A stretch of DNA of 64,000 nt from Cruorifilaria tuberocauda (lineage: Eukaryota > Nematoda > Chromadorea > Rhabditida > Onchocercidae): NCBI GenBank assembly GCA_013365365.1, contig JABVXU010000305.1:1-64000 (forward strand), read 5' to 3'. The notes beneath the pieces were generated by a model. The model did no database searches. It worked only from the letters and a program-made list of their open reading frames with translations, and was not told the origin of the DNA. A program made the translations under genes and the position numbers. Within the stretch, counting starts at the first letter, position 1, and each line of letters opens with the position of its first letter. Below are positions 23,176 to 35,386 of the stretch, piece by piece.

Positions 23176-25442
23176 CGTGGATTTCTACATAATTCTAGTC
23201 AGAATAGATCTTAGAAGGAATTATACTCGTCTTATTATACAGTGTGATGTTCCTTTTGCTAGAAAAAGGATCAGCACTAAATATTATTCCTGTAATTCAC
23301 CAAATTTTTTATTGATATTAAAAACCTCTTGCCACAGATTTAACAACCTTCATAATTAAAATTTTTACGTAAAGCTTTCGGGAGATAATATGGCTATTTG
23401 TCCTATTTTCATTTTTTAATACTTCTAATTTCCTTGGAAAGTATAATTCATTATAAGATTAGATCTGTTTTCTTCTGTATATCAATCCCCAACAGCAGAT
23501 TTTTTTGTTTAATTTCGTTGTCTGAATATTCGAAAATCTAAATATTTTAATGATTTGTGTCATTTATCCGTTTTTTGCTATAATTTCTAAACGTTAGTAT
23601 ACTTTATGTAGTATGTACTGGGTACCGCTTCTTTCTTTAGAAGAAAAATGAAAATTTTCCGGTTGATGTTCTTAGGGACGACGGTAAGCGATTTGTATGC
23701 TGCAAAAGATGTGAGACTAGACAAACTGCAAGCCGGAGGGATTTCTAGGATTTGGTGATACTATTAATTTTTTATCTGATTTCAATGAGCAGTGAGTTTA
23801 CATTATATATGTTGTGTCTATTGTAAATTGTATGGTGCTTCAACTTTTCTTATTTTCTTTAATTTATAAATTTTAAATAAATTTTTTTATAGGGTCACTA
23901 GTCAAAATTGATTTCAACATTTCATCAGCAGAAGCAGAAATGAAAGAGGGGGAAGAAACAGTAAAATGAATTTTATTTCGAAAAGCTGTCATTGAATTTC
24001 TAATTAAAAATTGATGTTGGAGTTTCCCAATTGCTTCTCAGTTCCCATTTTCTCCTCACTACCTTAACTGTATCCTATGCTTTTAATTATGCAAATTTTT
24101 CAAGTTGAAAAGTATGATCTATCATTTTATTATTTTTGAAATGATTTGTTTACCTAATAAATTTACGTTTTATGCCTCAGAAAGTATACTAATACACGGC
24201 GAAAATGAGTTTCAAGTGGAAATTGAAAATCAAGAAATGAAGGACAATAACTGGGGACCCGAATACGAGCACGGTATAGTGTTCATAGAGTTAACATTAA
24301 TAAATCATGTTAGAGTGGAGTGTTGCTTCAACTGGGTTGAACTTTTAATAACTTTTTAAATAATTCACTTTCATTTTTGTTGGGAATCTAGACGTTATAA
24401 ATAATTTTTGTTCCGACGTTAGTGTTTTGGTATATTTAGCCGATTAGAATGAATTATAATTTCAAGAAATTCATTCATACATATCATCAATCAAATTTAT
24501 TGGTAATAAGCCTAACGGAATGTCATTTCATGGTAGATAGATCACAAAAGATTAGTGAACGGAATGTTGAACGATCGGAAGATGGACGACAGTTGACTGA
24601 ATTGATATGTCTGCTTAACAATTTCCTCATTTTAAAGCTTCTTTTGCCAACATTACTTTTTTTGCTTTTCTTTCTTCTATTTTATAAAGCTATTCTAAAA
24701 ATTTAGCCATTCATTTGAATGCATCTCTATTCCAGTTTTACGTCTGTTATTATGGAGTAATTTTTTGATCGGAACGTCCTCTTACGAAATAATTATTTTA
24801 ATGAAATTTTAAGGAAAAAGGAATTCTTTTGAAAACCTCTTTACAATCCTTTGAACTGTTTTAATTATTATTAATGAATGATTCCTGAAATATACACATT
24901 TTTGCAAGCCATAGAAATTAGCTAATTATTATAATAGTCTTATTTCCAAAAATATATTATTGATAATTTTTAAGAATTCAGAAGAGTATTCTTTAAATTT
25001 AAAAATAGTATAGGTGTCTATTTCTCTAATATTCAATACCATATTATTCATTCATCTAAATCTTTCCAGCAAGATATTCTCACAAGATTTGAATGCATGG
25101 TAACATTTAGAAGAAAAAATACAAGTGGGTAGATGTTTTGAGCAAATAAAATGCCATTTTTAAAGATTGATTTCTCCACACACGATTCCAATAATCATAT
25201 TCAAAAATATTTACGTGCTCAGGTATATCTCTCAGTCTAATTTTCCGCTCTGTAATATTTATTTGTATTGTATTATTAACTAAACTTTTAAATTTCAAAG
25301 AATTAGACTTACATGAAAAGAGAAATTAAAATGAAATAAATTAACGAAAAAATTGTTTTAGTAGGAAAATGAAGGAAATGAAATATATTATCCTGTATAA
25401 TGGGTGAACTACGATTCAAATTTAACTTAATTTAAATTTTAA
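23176..25442. other. Intergenic region with two possible 5' exons of the receptor gene
   Basis: About 2.3 kb between pat-4 and the gustatory-type receptor, mostly AT-rich. Two hydrophilic stretches are candidates for N-terminal exons of the receptor. The first is 24181-24273, after TATGCCTCAG and ending before GTATAG; it encodes a segment containing HGENEFQVEIENQEMKDNNW. The second starts at 24537, after TTTCATGGTAG, and contains SQKISERNVERSEDGRQLTE. They join in phase (1 nt plus 2 nt). I could not find a convincing phase-correct link to the exon at 25447, so they are left out of that CDS. Confidence 0.3.
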
Positions 25443-25446
25443 GTTC

Positions 25447-27980
25447 ATGCGTTATTTCTCGCCAGTACAATTAGTTCTTGCTCTACTCTGTTGCCGGATT
25501 AATTGCCTCAGGCAAAAAAATAAATATTATCATTGGATAGCCGAATGTCATATAATTCTTATCAGTTTATTCTTAATTATTATATTATTGATTACGATCA
25601 TACAATTTTGGTACGGCATACGAACAATATCACCGTAAGTTATATTTTTGTATTTATATTATCACTTTTCATTTTGTTACGTTGTCCAATTTTTTCTTTT
25701 ATTTACGTTACTGTTGCTGTATCAGTACGGCTTTTTCATATCATTTGTTATAACTATAATATGAAAATATTTCCAACTTTCATCTCACAAAGTATAGTAA
25801 CGTTGGACATTTCAGAAATCCACCTGAGGTTGTGATATCAATGTTGCAACTGCAAGGAGTCTTGAATTTGTGCTTTTTGATTTATTGGGATAGACATTCA
25901 ATTGATGACAAATTGCGCCAACGTCTTCAAGCTACATCAACTGGCATTGGTGTTGTGAGGCGGAAAACATTGCTGAATAATATTCATGTAGATTAAGCTT
26001 TCGCCGACATAATTAAAAATAATTTACTCTATTTATTGAATTTTAATTGATATAGAGTTGCTCCATGCAAAGATACATATTAATTGTATGAGAATCACTC
26101 ATAAAATTAAGCTCAGAAATTCAAAAACTATTAGATTCATTTGAGAAAATGCAACAGTTTCCTCCAGCTGAGTTACACATAATGTTCGGTTTGAGAGTTC
26201 CGTAAAAGTCAAGTTGATGAGATTTTGATTCGCAAACTATCTGTTTTCGAAATTTGAAGCAATTTATTAAAATAAACAGCAAAAAACATAAGCATGTAAA
26301 CAAAATGAAGTAATTTAAAAAAAAGAAATACAAATAAATGAAAATAAAAGGAAAAAAATAAACAAAAAGTTATAGTTTAGTTCAGGTAGAGTAAACATGG
26401 TATAAATATTACAATGATATAAAAAGCTTTCAATTTAAATAATTTTTTTTCTTTCAGCTTGGTGCAATCATCTTTGGAATTATTATCAGTGTATTTGTGA
26501 TAACTTATAAAATCCTACGATTAATTGCTATTAATTCATCTATTGTAAAAGTTCCGTTTAATTTCAATCTACCGTATTATTTTCATTGGTTTTTTGCTGG
26601 TATTTTTGTTTATGTTGCACTTTCCTATCCTCCTATTTATGCTGAAGTATACAGCTTAATTAGCATCATTTGTGCGGAATATCGAGCATTAAATGATGAT
26701 TTTGCAAATGATTGCAATACTTATCAGTTACCTGTAATCAAACACTACGTTAGCGCCCATTGGACAATGTTACGATTACATGCTTTATTTGGTCGATCCC
26801 TCAGGTATGAAATATACTATTACTGTTAGCTTGTGATATTTTATTGGATGAATTTTTTTGAAATTTAAAAAAGAACACAATATAATTGTCGAATTTAATT
26901 TATCACATGAGATACAATTTAATCAGGAATTTATCAACAAATCGTTTCATTATTTACTTCGATTTATCATCCGTGAATAGTGCATACTAAATTGGTGATA
27001 ATAAGTTATATTATTTAGAAATTATCGCAGAAATTTTTTTGCAGTTATTAATAGATAAATCATAAATAGAGTTTTGAAAATGCTTTATATCACTCAAAAG
27101 ATTGCTTGCAGATAGTTTCTTCATGAAACAGGCATTCTAAGTATTATTTTGCAGTTTGTGGATGAGTTTTCATTTGTCAACTTCAACGCTCTCTTTCGTG
27201 TATCTTCTGCAATCAGTACCCAATCTCATCGATCAATTGTTAGGATTGGAACCGATCATTGTTGCAGTGCTAGTTTGTACTCTGTTACTTATTGTAATTG
27301 TTGTATCACAGATTATCTCTTCGATAGTGATATGCTTATTACTTTGTCATGACATGACACATTTTCGTTATTTGCTTATCGTTCTTATTGCTGGTGCTAG
27401 CGTTCTTCAGGAACAGGTAATTAGGATTTCTAAAACTTTCTTTTACTTTATTTTACTTTCTGTCCTCCGAAATCTTCGAATATTTGCATTTTTAAACTTT
27501 ATTTTACTTGTTTAAACAATTTCAATACATAATTTTTCTGGTGATTTTATCGCTTCTAACACTGAAAAGTATTCTGTTAGAATGGATTTACTGGATTTTC
27601 AGACATATTCCGTAGCAATAGCATATATCAATCATTTGTATCGAAGTTCAGTTGGTATATCATTCTTCGAGATTACAATCGTCGATAGGAGATTCATCGA
27701 GAAGGTTGAATTGAATTTTGCAATTTCAATCTTTGTGTTGTGGAAAGATGAGCAATTTTTTTCTTCAAATTAGAAAGAAATTTTTGTGTGAAAAATGGGA
27801 AAATATTATTTTGTAATTTTAGTTGTATCAATAAAATATTTACTAATTAACAGGAATTTATTGTTTCAGGCTATAATTATTATTCTTCTCATCACTGCTA
27901 TATATTATTTCAACGGTCACGATAAATATCTAATTGATGGCTGTAGTAAGATAGTATCGAGATTACAGGACGCAACATGA
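25447..27980 (+). CDS. Gustatory-receptor-family seven-membrane protein (LITE-1/GUR/EGL-47 type)
   Basis: Six phase-consistent exons (25447-25634, 25816-25987, 26458-26804, 27155-27416, 27603-27704, 27870-27980) give 393 residues, about the size of invertebrate Gr proteins. About seven hydrophobic segments are visible, near residues 35-58, 66-82, 121-140, 155-190, 240-260, 265-295 and 358-372. Family traits are a short N-terminal motif SPVQLVLALLC before TM1 and the amphipathic stretch after TM4 (EYRALNDDF, then HWTMLRLHALFGRSL). A conserved end block reads SSVGISFFEITIVDRRFIEK followed by the last membrane span. This topology is reversed relative to GPCRs (N-terminus inside). In C. elegans the family includes photosensors LITE-1 and GUR-3 and the orphan EGL-47; which one this matches cannot be decided here. 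The start is uncertain: more 5' exons may exist. Confidence 0.8.
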
Positions 27981-29462
27981 ATTGTAAATATGATAACAAC
28001 AAGCTTAACAGACATAGGAGGAGAAAGCTAGTTATCATGGAAATATTCAAACTTGCATAATCTCGCTTTTATTTTATCATAAAAACTATGTTCACTAATT
28101 ACTTGGTAGGCTAATGGATAGTAAATATTGGCTGCGAGAGGAAAATAAAGAATTGATTAAATTGTAATGTGAATTTAATATTGAATAATATTCATAAAAA
28201 TAGAAAGGATAGTAAATATTAAGTAACTGATCAGTGAGATTTGTACTCATTTATTTTGAGTTTCGATACCTAAATTTAATAGCTGTAATGCACTATTCCA
28301 TGTGAGGCTGAAATAGGGATGTATTTTGCATTAAAACAGTAACAAATTGACTCAAATTATTTGTTTTCTTTGAAATAATAGCTTCCAGATTGACAGCTTG
28401 CCTTGCATATCTTCCAAGAATTCTCCTTCTATCTTCTATCTTAGCTAGCTTGATCATCCTGCACTATTATTTTGATGATTATTTTCATATATTCTTGATA
28501 ATATAAAGTTTCTCAAACATTTCAATCCAATTCAATGTGATAGAAGGCAAATCAAACTATAGCTATCAAAAAAGGAAATATCATCAAAGATCAGTTCATC
28601 GACATAGTCGTCCAATAAAGGATTTGTTAAGGAAAATACAACTGTTTCTCAGATTAAAATTATCTATTTGAGTGTTAATTGGTTCAACTTGAAAAAGGAC
28701 ATGTCTGCATATGTGTGTATGTATGTATGTGTGTGTATTTGTGTGCACGAAAAGTTTACAATCTAAAAGTCTTTTAAAATGAACAAGTTTAATGTTAGTC
28801 AATATAGCGGCATGTTTCATAAACTAATTATCCTGTAAACAGGTAAGTCGTCTAATTGAAAGGACATGGCATTCTTTTTAGATTATTTATTTCACGTTTT
28901 TCACATAGCTTATGACATTTGGTACCAACGAATAGCAGGTTACAGTTTACGCTCTAACTTGATGTTTGTTTGATGCCACTTCAAAAGCCTTGAATAGAAT
29001 GAATATAATTTCCTCAATTATGATTTGTGCCTCAGAGAAATCCTGAAAAACAAAAATCCAACAGTCAATCAGATTTCATCATCGAGAATTAATGCAAAAG
29101 TGCCGCAGACTTCCCGGAAATCTCGGGAAATCTCATTCCAACTAGACAAGCACTGTGACAAATTCTGCGCATGTCTGTACAAACTACTCTCACGGCATCA
29201 CTTCCAATGTACAGCTTTTCTTTATTTCTCTATTGTTATTGTTTCGCATGATGTCTCATCGTCTGTTAAGTTCTAGCTTCTCGTTTAGCCATCTGAGACA
29301 GTCTGTTCTGTTTGGACTTGTTGCCTTTCAGTGTCTTGTGAAAGTGTCCACGGTGGGTTGAACGGCTGACTTAATTTCAGTTCAGGGTGAACTTGAATTT
29401 GTAAAAAATAGTGCAGATTTATTTTAGGAAACAATTTTTAAGTGCAATTTGAAGTAGTTCAA
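27981..29462. other. Intergenic region upstream of histone H2A
   Basis: About 1.5 kb with no recognisable gene. It contains a TG-rich simple repeat (28706-28745) and a small inverted repeat TTCCCG...CGGGAA (29111-29129). An acceptor-like TTAATTTCAG ends at 29380, some 80 nt before the H2A start, and may be a trans-splice site. Confidence 0.45.
28706..28745. repeat. TG/TATG simple repeat
   Basis: Imperfect run of TG and TATG units. Confidence 0.7.
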
Positions 29463-30223
<761 letters not shown>

Positions 30224-30748
30224 AAGTATAAGTTCGGTGGGAAAATTATGAGTTTATTGATTTCCTTTTTTCTAATAATAATTTAGTAAGAAATCTTGAA
30301 TTCCTATGCGATCTTTTTTACATAAATTGCCAAGTTATTAACTCCATAATATTTATCAATTTTTTCTCGTTAATCAATATTTATTTATTAAATTCCATCT
30401 CTGTTCGACGTATCTGTACATTAATCAGTGGTTCTAATAAAATAAAAATTGTTTGTCTTTTTGCGCGTTGTTTTTTTGTAGGTATCAAAACCAGAATATC
30501 TACTATGCGTAGAGCTTTATCAATGTTTCAAAATAGATTTTTTTTTCATATTCACAAATAGTTAATTTTCTTGATATTGTAATATGAAATATCAGCAGGA
30601 GAATACACCAATTTGCGAAATGCTTCGAAATGGCTTTGTTCATATTAGATTTTCCATAATTATCGTGTTTTTGTAAAATCTCGGGGAAATCGGCATTTTT
30701 TTGACATCTTTTTAAGGTTTCCTATAGAGGAGGTGGTATTTGTCGCAG
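30224..30748. other. Spacer between H2A and dph-1
   Basis: About 0.5 kb, AT-rich, with no coding exon. It ends in acceptor-like TTTGTCGCAG (30748), 15 nt before the dph-1 ATG, a typical place for a spliced-leader acceptor. A second candidate, CTTTTTAAG, ends near 30715. Confidence 0.45.
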
Positions 30749-30763
30749 TGTTCCAACTAATAT

Positions 30764-33700
30764 ATGGCTGGTGAAGGAATACGAAAGCAAATAGAAAAAA
30801 TAAGTAAAGACAAAGCTTTGCAAAATGATTTGAGGATTGTAAGTTAACTCAGATTTTCTGCTTCGAAAATTATTGTACCATTCAGTGTTCTGGAGAATGT
30901 ACCACTTGAAGCATTTTTTATTTTTCTTTGTCTTTACACTGTCTTCTTAAGCTACCGTCGAATTATGATTTCGAGATTCCCAAAACGATTTGGAAAATTC
31001 GGTTTACAGAGAGCAGAAATGGTACTTTTTTCTTCAGATTATCAAAGTTTTTTATGACAGATGAAAAATGCAGCATTTTACGTATGCAGACCAATTAGCT
31101 GTGCTTTTGCTGCTGTTGATGATGTAAACCTTAACAAGGATGTGAACAAATTTCTTTTTCGATTTGTAGAATGTGTTTTTCAAATGGCTCGTTATCTTAG
31201 CGTAGGAAAATTATATTGAAAAATAACGAGCTCTGCTTACATGAATATGCTTGAACATTCTTGCCAATAATTCAGAGCTGGAATGATTTCGAATAACTTC
31301 CAGGATTTTAATCTGAAACTTGATTTGCAGTTTGTCTGCAGTTTCCTGAAGGATTACTATTGTATTCGTGTGTCATTGCGGACATTTTAAGAAAATATAC
31401 AGAGTGTGAAATTGTGATTATGGGAGATGTCACGTATGGAGCGTGCTGTGTTAGTGATCAAGCAGCACGTGCATTTGGTAAGTATATGAAACTATTTTAA
31501 TAATCAAGAATTTTACTAAGCTTAATAAGGATAAGTTAATCATTAAATGCAACATGTCTATGCGATAGCGCTACATTAAATCTAAAAATTTTAGTTGCTT
31601 AATTGCTTCATTTCTTTTCGCAAAAGTACAATATTTTGAAATTGAAATGTCGGGATTTTTAGGGTGTGATCTTATGGTGCATTATGGACACAGCTGTCTA
31701 ATACCAATCCAAGAAACGCAAGGAATTAAGATGCTTTATGTTTTTGTGTATATTGAAATGAATCTTGGACATTTTATTGATGTATTAAAAACCAATTTCG
31801 AAAAGCACAAAAAACTTGCATTAGTTAGCACTATCCAGTTCGTTGCTGGCTTACAGGTTAGTATTATTTAATAAATTTTTTTTGTTATACTATAGAATAA
31901 TCGGAATTAATGTCTTATGAGCATGACCACTTATTCAACAACTCTACATGAAGTTCAACTGTATATTAGTTTCTCGAAACCGGTTTACAGTGTTATTTGT
32001 TGAATTTTTCTATCTGATTCGGCTTCTATAAAAAAGTAACAATGATTTTGTAAGTTTATAGTACAGTTCGTTTAAGCGAAGCTCAAAATTTAACTAGTAA
32101 AATTTGAATGAAGCAGAAACAATTCAACTAATTGTTTCAGAATGTTAGAAAAGAGTTAATTGCCGAAGGTTATAATATTTTGATACCACAAGTGAAACCT
32201 CTCAGCCCTGGTGAAATCCTCGGCTGTACTTCTCCCATATTAGAGAAGGACGTGGATGCAGTCATGTTAGTTATTAATTGCTTCAGAGAAATATAATAGT
32301 TTATCAAAGGTTTTAATTATAATGGAGTTTTAAAAATATTTTATTTCTTGCAATGTGATGTTAAAAAATGATAAATATAATAGTGTGAGGCATATAAAAA
32401 TTAAAAAGCTAATATGCATTAGTCTAATTTTAACACACTATTTTTCAGATACTTAGGTGATGGGAGGTTCCATTTGGAATCAGTGATGATTCAGAATCCA
32501 TCCATTATCGCTTATCAGTATGATCCATATTCGAAGCAAGTCATTGTCATTAATTATACGCTGTTACATATTATTTAATTTTGGGCTTGTTGTAAAATTT
32601 TTCCAATATTTTCCTTCTGTTTGAACCGAAGTTGGATATATTTTTAATTCAGAAAATTTCTTTGTCTTTTATATAATTTTAGTTCGAATTCAATTTATAT
32701 TATGTTTTGTTCTGAAATTCTCTAAATAGAGAGATTGCAGGAAGTTCACACATGAGGAACACGATTTCGCTTTGATGACCACAAGACGGAAAGAAGCAGT
32801 AGAAATAGCTCAAAAATGTCACATGTTTGGCCTTATACAAGGTTCATTGGGTAGACAGGGAAACCCCAGAATTGTCGAGGTATATTTTTTAGATATATAT
32901 ATATATATATATATATATGTAAGACAAAAGTGGAAAAAGGATTTATTTAACCTTGTTTTAGGATTTGGAGAGGAAACTGCAGGTGGCTGGAAAAAAGTTT
33001 ATACGCGTTCTTATCTCAGAAATAACGCCCCAAAAGTTATCTTTTTTCACTGATATTGATTGGTGAGCCATAGCTGCGGTGTTTTCAATTAAATTTCAAG
33101 TAAGAAAAAAAGAAGTCCTGTGCTATTAAAGATTCGCGACACTGTTACTAATCGTTCGTTAATCACATGGCACCAGCTGGTTTTAGTTTTGTTGCTAGAT
33201 TTTTTTTTGTGTTGACCACGAATTTTTTTATGACTGAATGAGTACGGTTTAAAGCATTTTCTGTTGTTGCGTTCAAAAAAAACAGTGAATATTGTTCCTT
33301 TGCTTAACAGCTTATAATATTTTGACGAAGATTCCAAAAAAATGAAATCCCTTGTCACTCTCATCTAACTTCATAACCTTACTATAATAAGACACAAATT
33401 TATTGGAATGCGAACAATATTCATGATTTATTGAAATACAAATATTTTTCATCATAGACAGAAAATGTATGAAATGCGATCCATTCCATTCAATTTTCTA
33501 TTCTCAAATTCCAACTGCAACGAATTTCTGTTCCAGCTGGGTTCAAGTAGCTTGTCCTCGTTTGTCGATCGATTGGGGTGCAAGTTTTAAGAAACCACTT
33601 CTCACTCCTTATGAGCTAGTGGCCGCGCTGCAACATGTTCCATTTCGAACCGACTTATATCCGATGGATTATTATGCGAATGAGAGCCTTGGACCATGGA

Positions 33701-33774
33701 CTAATAATCACGAAACACACCGAAAGTGTCGAAGCAAACGGAATCATATCGAAGTCGTTATATCAGAAAATTGA
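30764..33774 (+). CDS. dph-1: 2-(3-amino-3-carboxypropyl)histidine synthase subunit 1 (DPH1)
   Basis: With DPH2, DPH1 catalyses the first step of diphthamide synthesis on translation elongation factor 2, transferring an aminocarboxypropyl group from S-adenosylmethionine through a [4Fe-4S] centre. Nine exons: 30764-30838, 30952-31021, 31331-31477, 31663-31856, 32141-32265, 32449-32535, 32741-32879, 32962-33062, 33537-33774, giving 391 residues (human about 443, with a longer tail). Family blocks seen are [89 protein letters not shown] and LTPYE. The three cluster cysteines expected for the family are present at about 87, 191 and 319. The intron after 32535 is best explained by a GC donor (GCAAGT). 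DPH2 is excluded by the CPRLSIDWG block and overall match to DPH1. Confidence 0.96.
32893..32918. repeat. (AT)13 microsatellite in dph-1 intron
   Basis: 26 alternating A and T bases just inside the intron after the seventh dph-1 exon. Confidence 0.9.
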
Positions 33775-35386
33775 AAACATGCAGTTTTTATTGTACATGT
33801 TAATAAATGATCTGTGAAACATTTAGAAAGTATAAGAGCTAGATTATTTCCTATCTCATGCACTTTTGCAATTATTTTGAATCAGATCGAGCTAGTTTAA
33901 CAGTTCAACAGTTTGAAATGAACAAAAGGTGAATTTAATAATGTTATGTAAAGATTTTTTCTAAAATGTTAAGTAGCTATTGTCGAGAATTTTCTCAAGA
34001 GTAAATTTCAATTATAAACGTTTACTTCCAATCTTTATATTATATGAAGATTAGGGCAGCATGAGAAACTAAAGGTATGATTTCTTGTCTCTTTTTGGCG
34101 CGCTATTTGATATAAGATATAGGATATTTATGTCACTGTTGTAATATTTCGGGTGGATTATCATGTGTACGATTTGCATGCTCTCACACTTTGCGTAGTG
34201 ATAAGAGTAAGATGTTACAATCATGGCTGTGTTATGACGCCAAATTCTCATACATCATATCCCATTGCATCTACTGATCAGATCTCCTCATCTTAGTAAA
34301 AACCCCCCCTCTTGGTCGAGCCAAAGAGGGCCACTGTTGTCATTCGCGGTGCGGTTATTCTCCAGGTTTTCATGGCTGTAAACAAATCTTCTACTGAATA
34401 AAAAGACATTACGTTGGTTCGTGCTAAACCCGGAAATCCCAACTCAAACAAACTTTATCAACAATTCAAATCAAGCTCAAACTTTTCTAATTCCACAACA
34501 ACTATACCATGAATTAGGTGATATCTAGATGCAACTTGTATGTAATGTTCATAATATTTGATTATTTCATCCCCGAGAGCTAAAATCGTATGAAAAATAA
34601 CCTGAATTTCAATGCTTCAAATTTTCAAACAAATGGATCTTATCTGAACAGAAAAATTCTCAGTTTTCTGTAAAATTAAAATTGATCTCTCATTAACGGA
34701 ACTGTTACCTCAGCATAGTAAGCATGCCATTAACGGCTTGAACCGGTTGATTCAATCAAAAAGGCAATTGTTTAGTACAGTGTTTTTAAATGAAAAAAAA
34801 AAATTTTATTGAACTGGCAATTAGGCATGCTCAAGCGTCATTTACCATTATTATAAGAGCCGATTATCAAATATTTAATTTAATTTATGAATTTTTTCTG
34901 TAAATTTTACATTATTTTGCTTGTTCGACTTTGTTAAAATTGTTTTAATACGTTGGATTTTTACATTCAAGAAGAAGAAATATTTGGTTTAGTTACAATC
35001 ACTTCCAATAAAATTTTTTTTCTTTTCCATCAGTGGTTGCTGGAATGCAGGTCTTTTTCTTTGCTGATAATTTGCCATAAGTTGTAGTGGTTGAACGCGT
35101 ACCACGAAATATCGTTTTAGAATAAATATAATATCTGTTGGCGATTGATCATGCTGATTAGACTTGAAAAGTGAAGTTGTAGTTTTCACTCAGGGTCTTT
35201 TTTACCTGAATTGATATCGTACACAGTATTATAGCAAAATTTTGTAGCATTACGATAACATCGTTGAATTCCGATTAAATTCTTATCTGAATGCTCTGAG
35301 GTGAATTCTAATTTGTGTTTATTTTTATCGTATCGAATATTTGAAAACTTGCTGAAGTAGCAGAAACATAAAAATAAGAATCTTTC
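33775..35386. other. Convergent intergenic region, dph-1 / CCK-type receptor
   Basis: About 1.6 kb between the 3' ends of two converging genes. No coding exon recognised. A hairpin-forming GC-rich patch lies at 34307-34330. Confidence 0.5.
34307..34330. other. GC-rich hairpin
   Basis: CCCTCTTGG pairs with CCAAAGAGGG with one bulged A and a TCGAG loop (9 bp). It is the most GC-rich patch in the neighbourhood. Function unknown. Confidence 0.55.
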
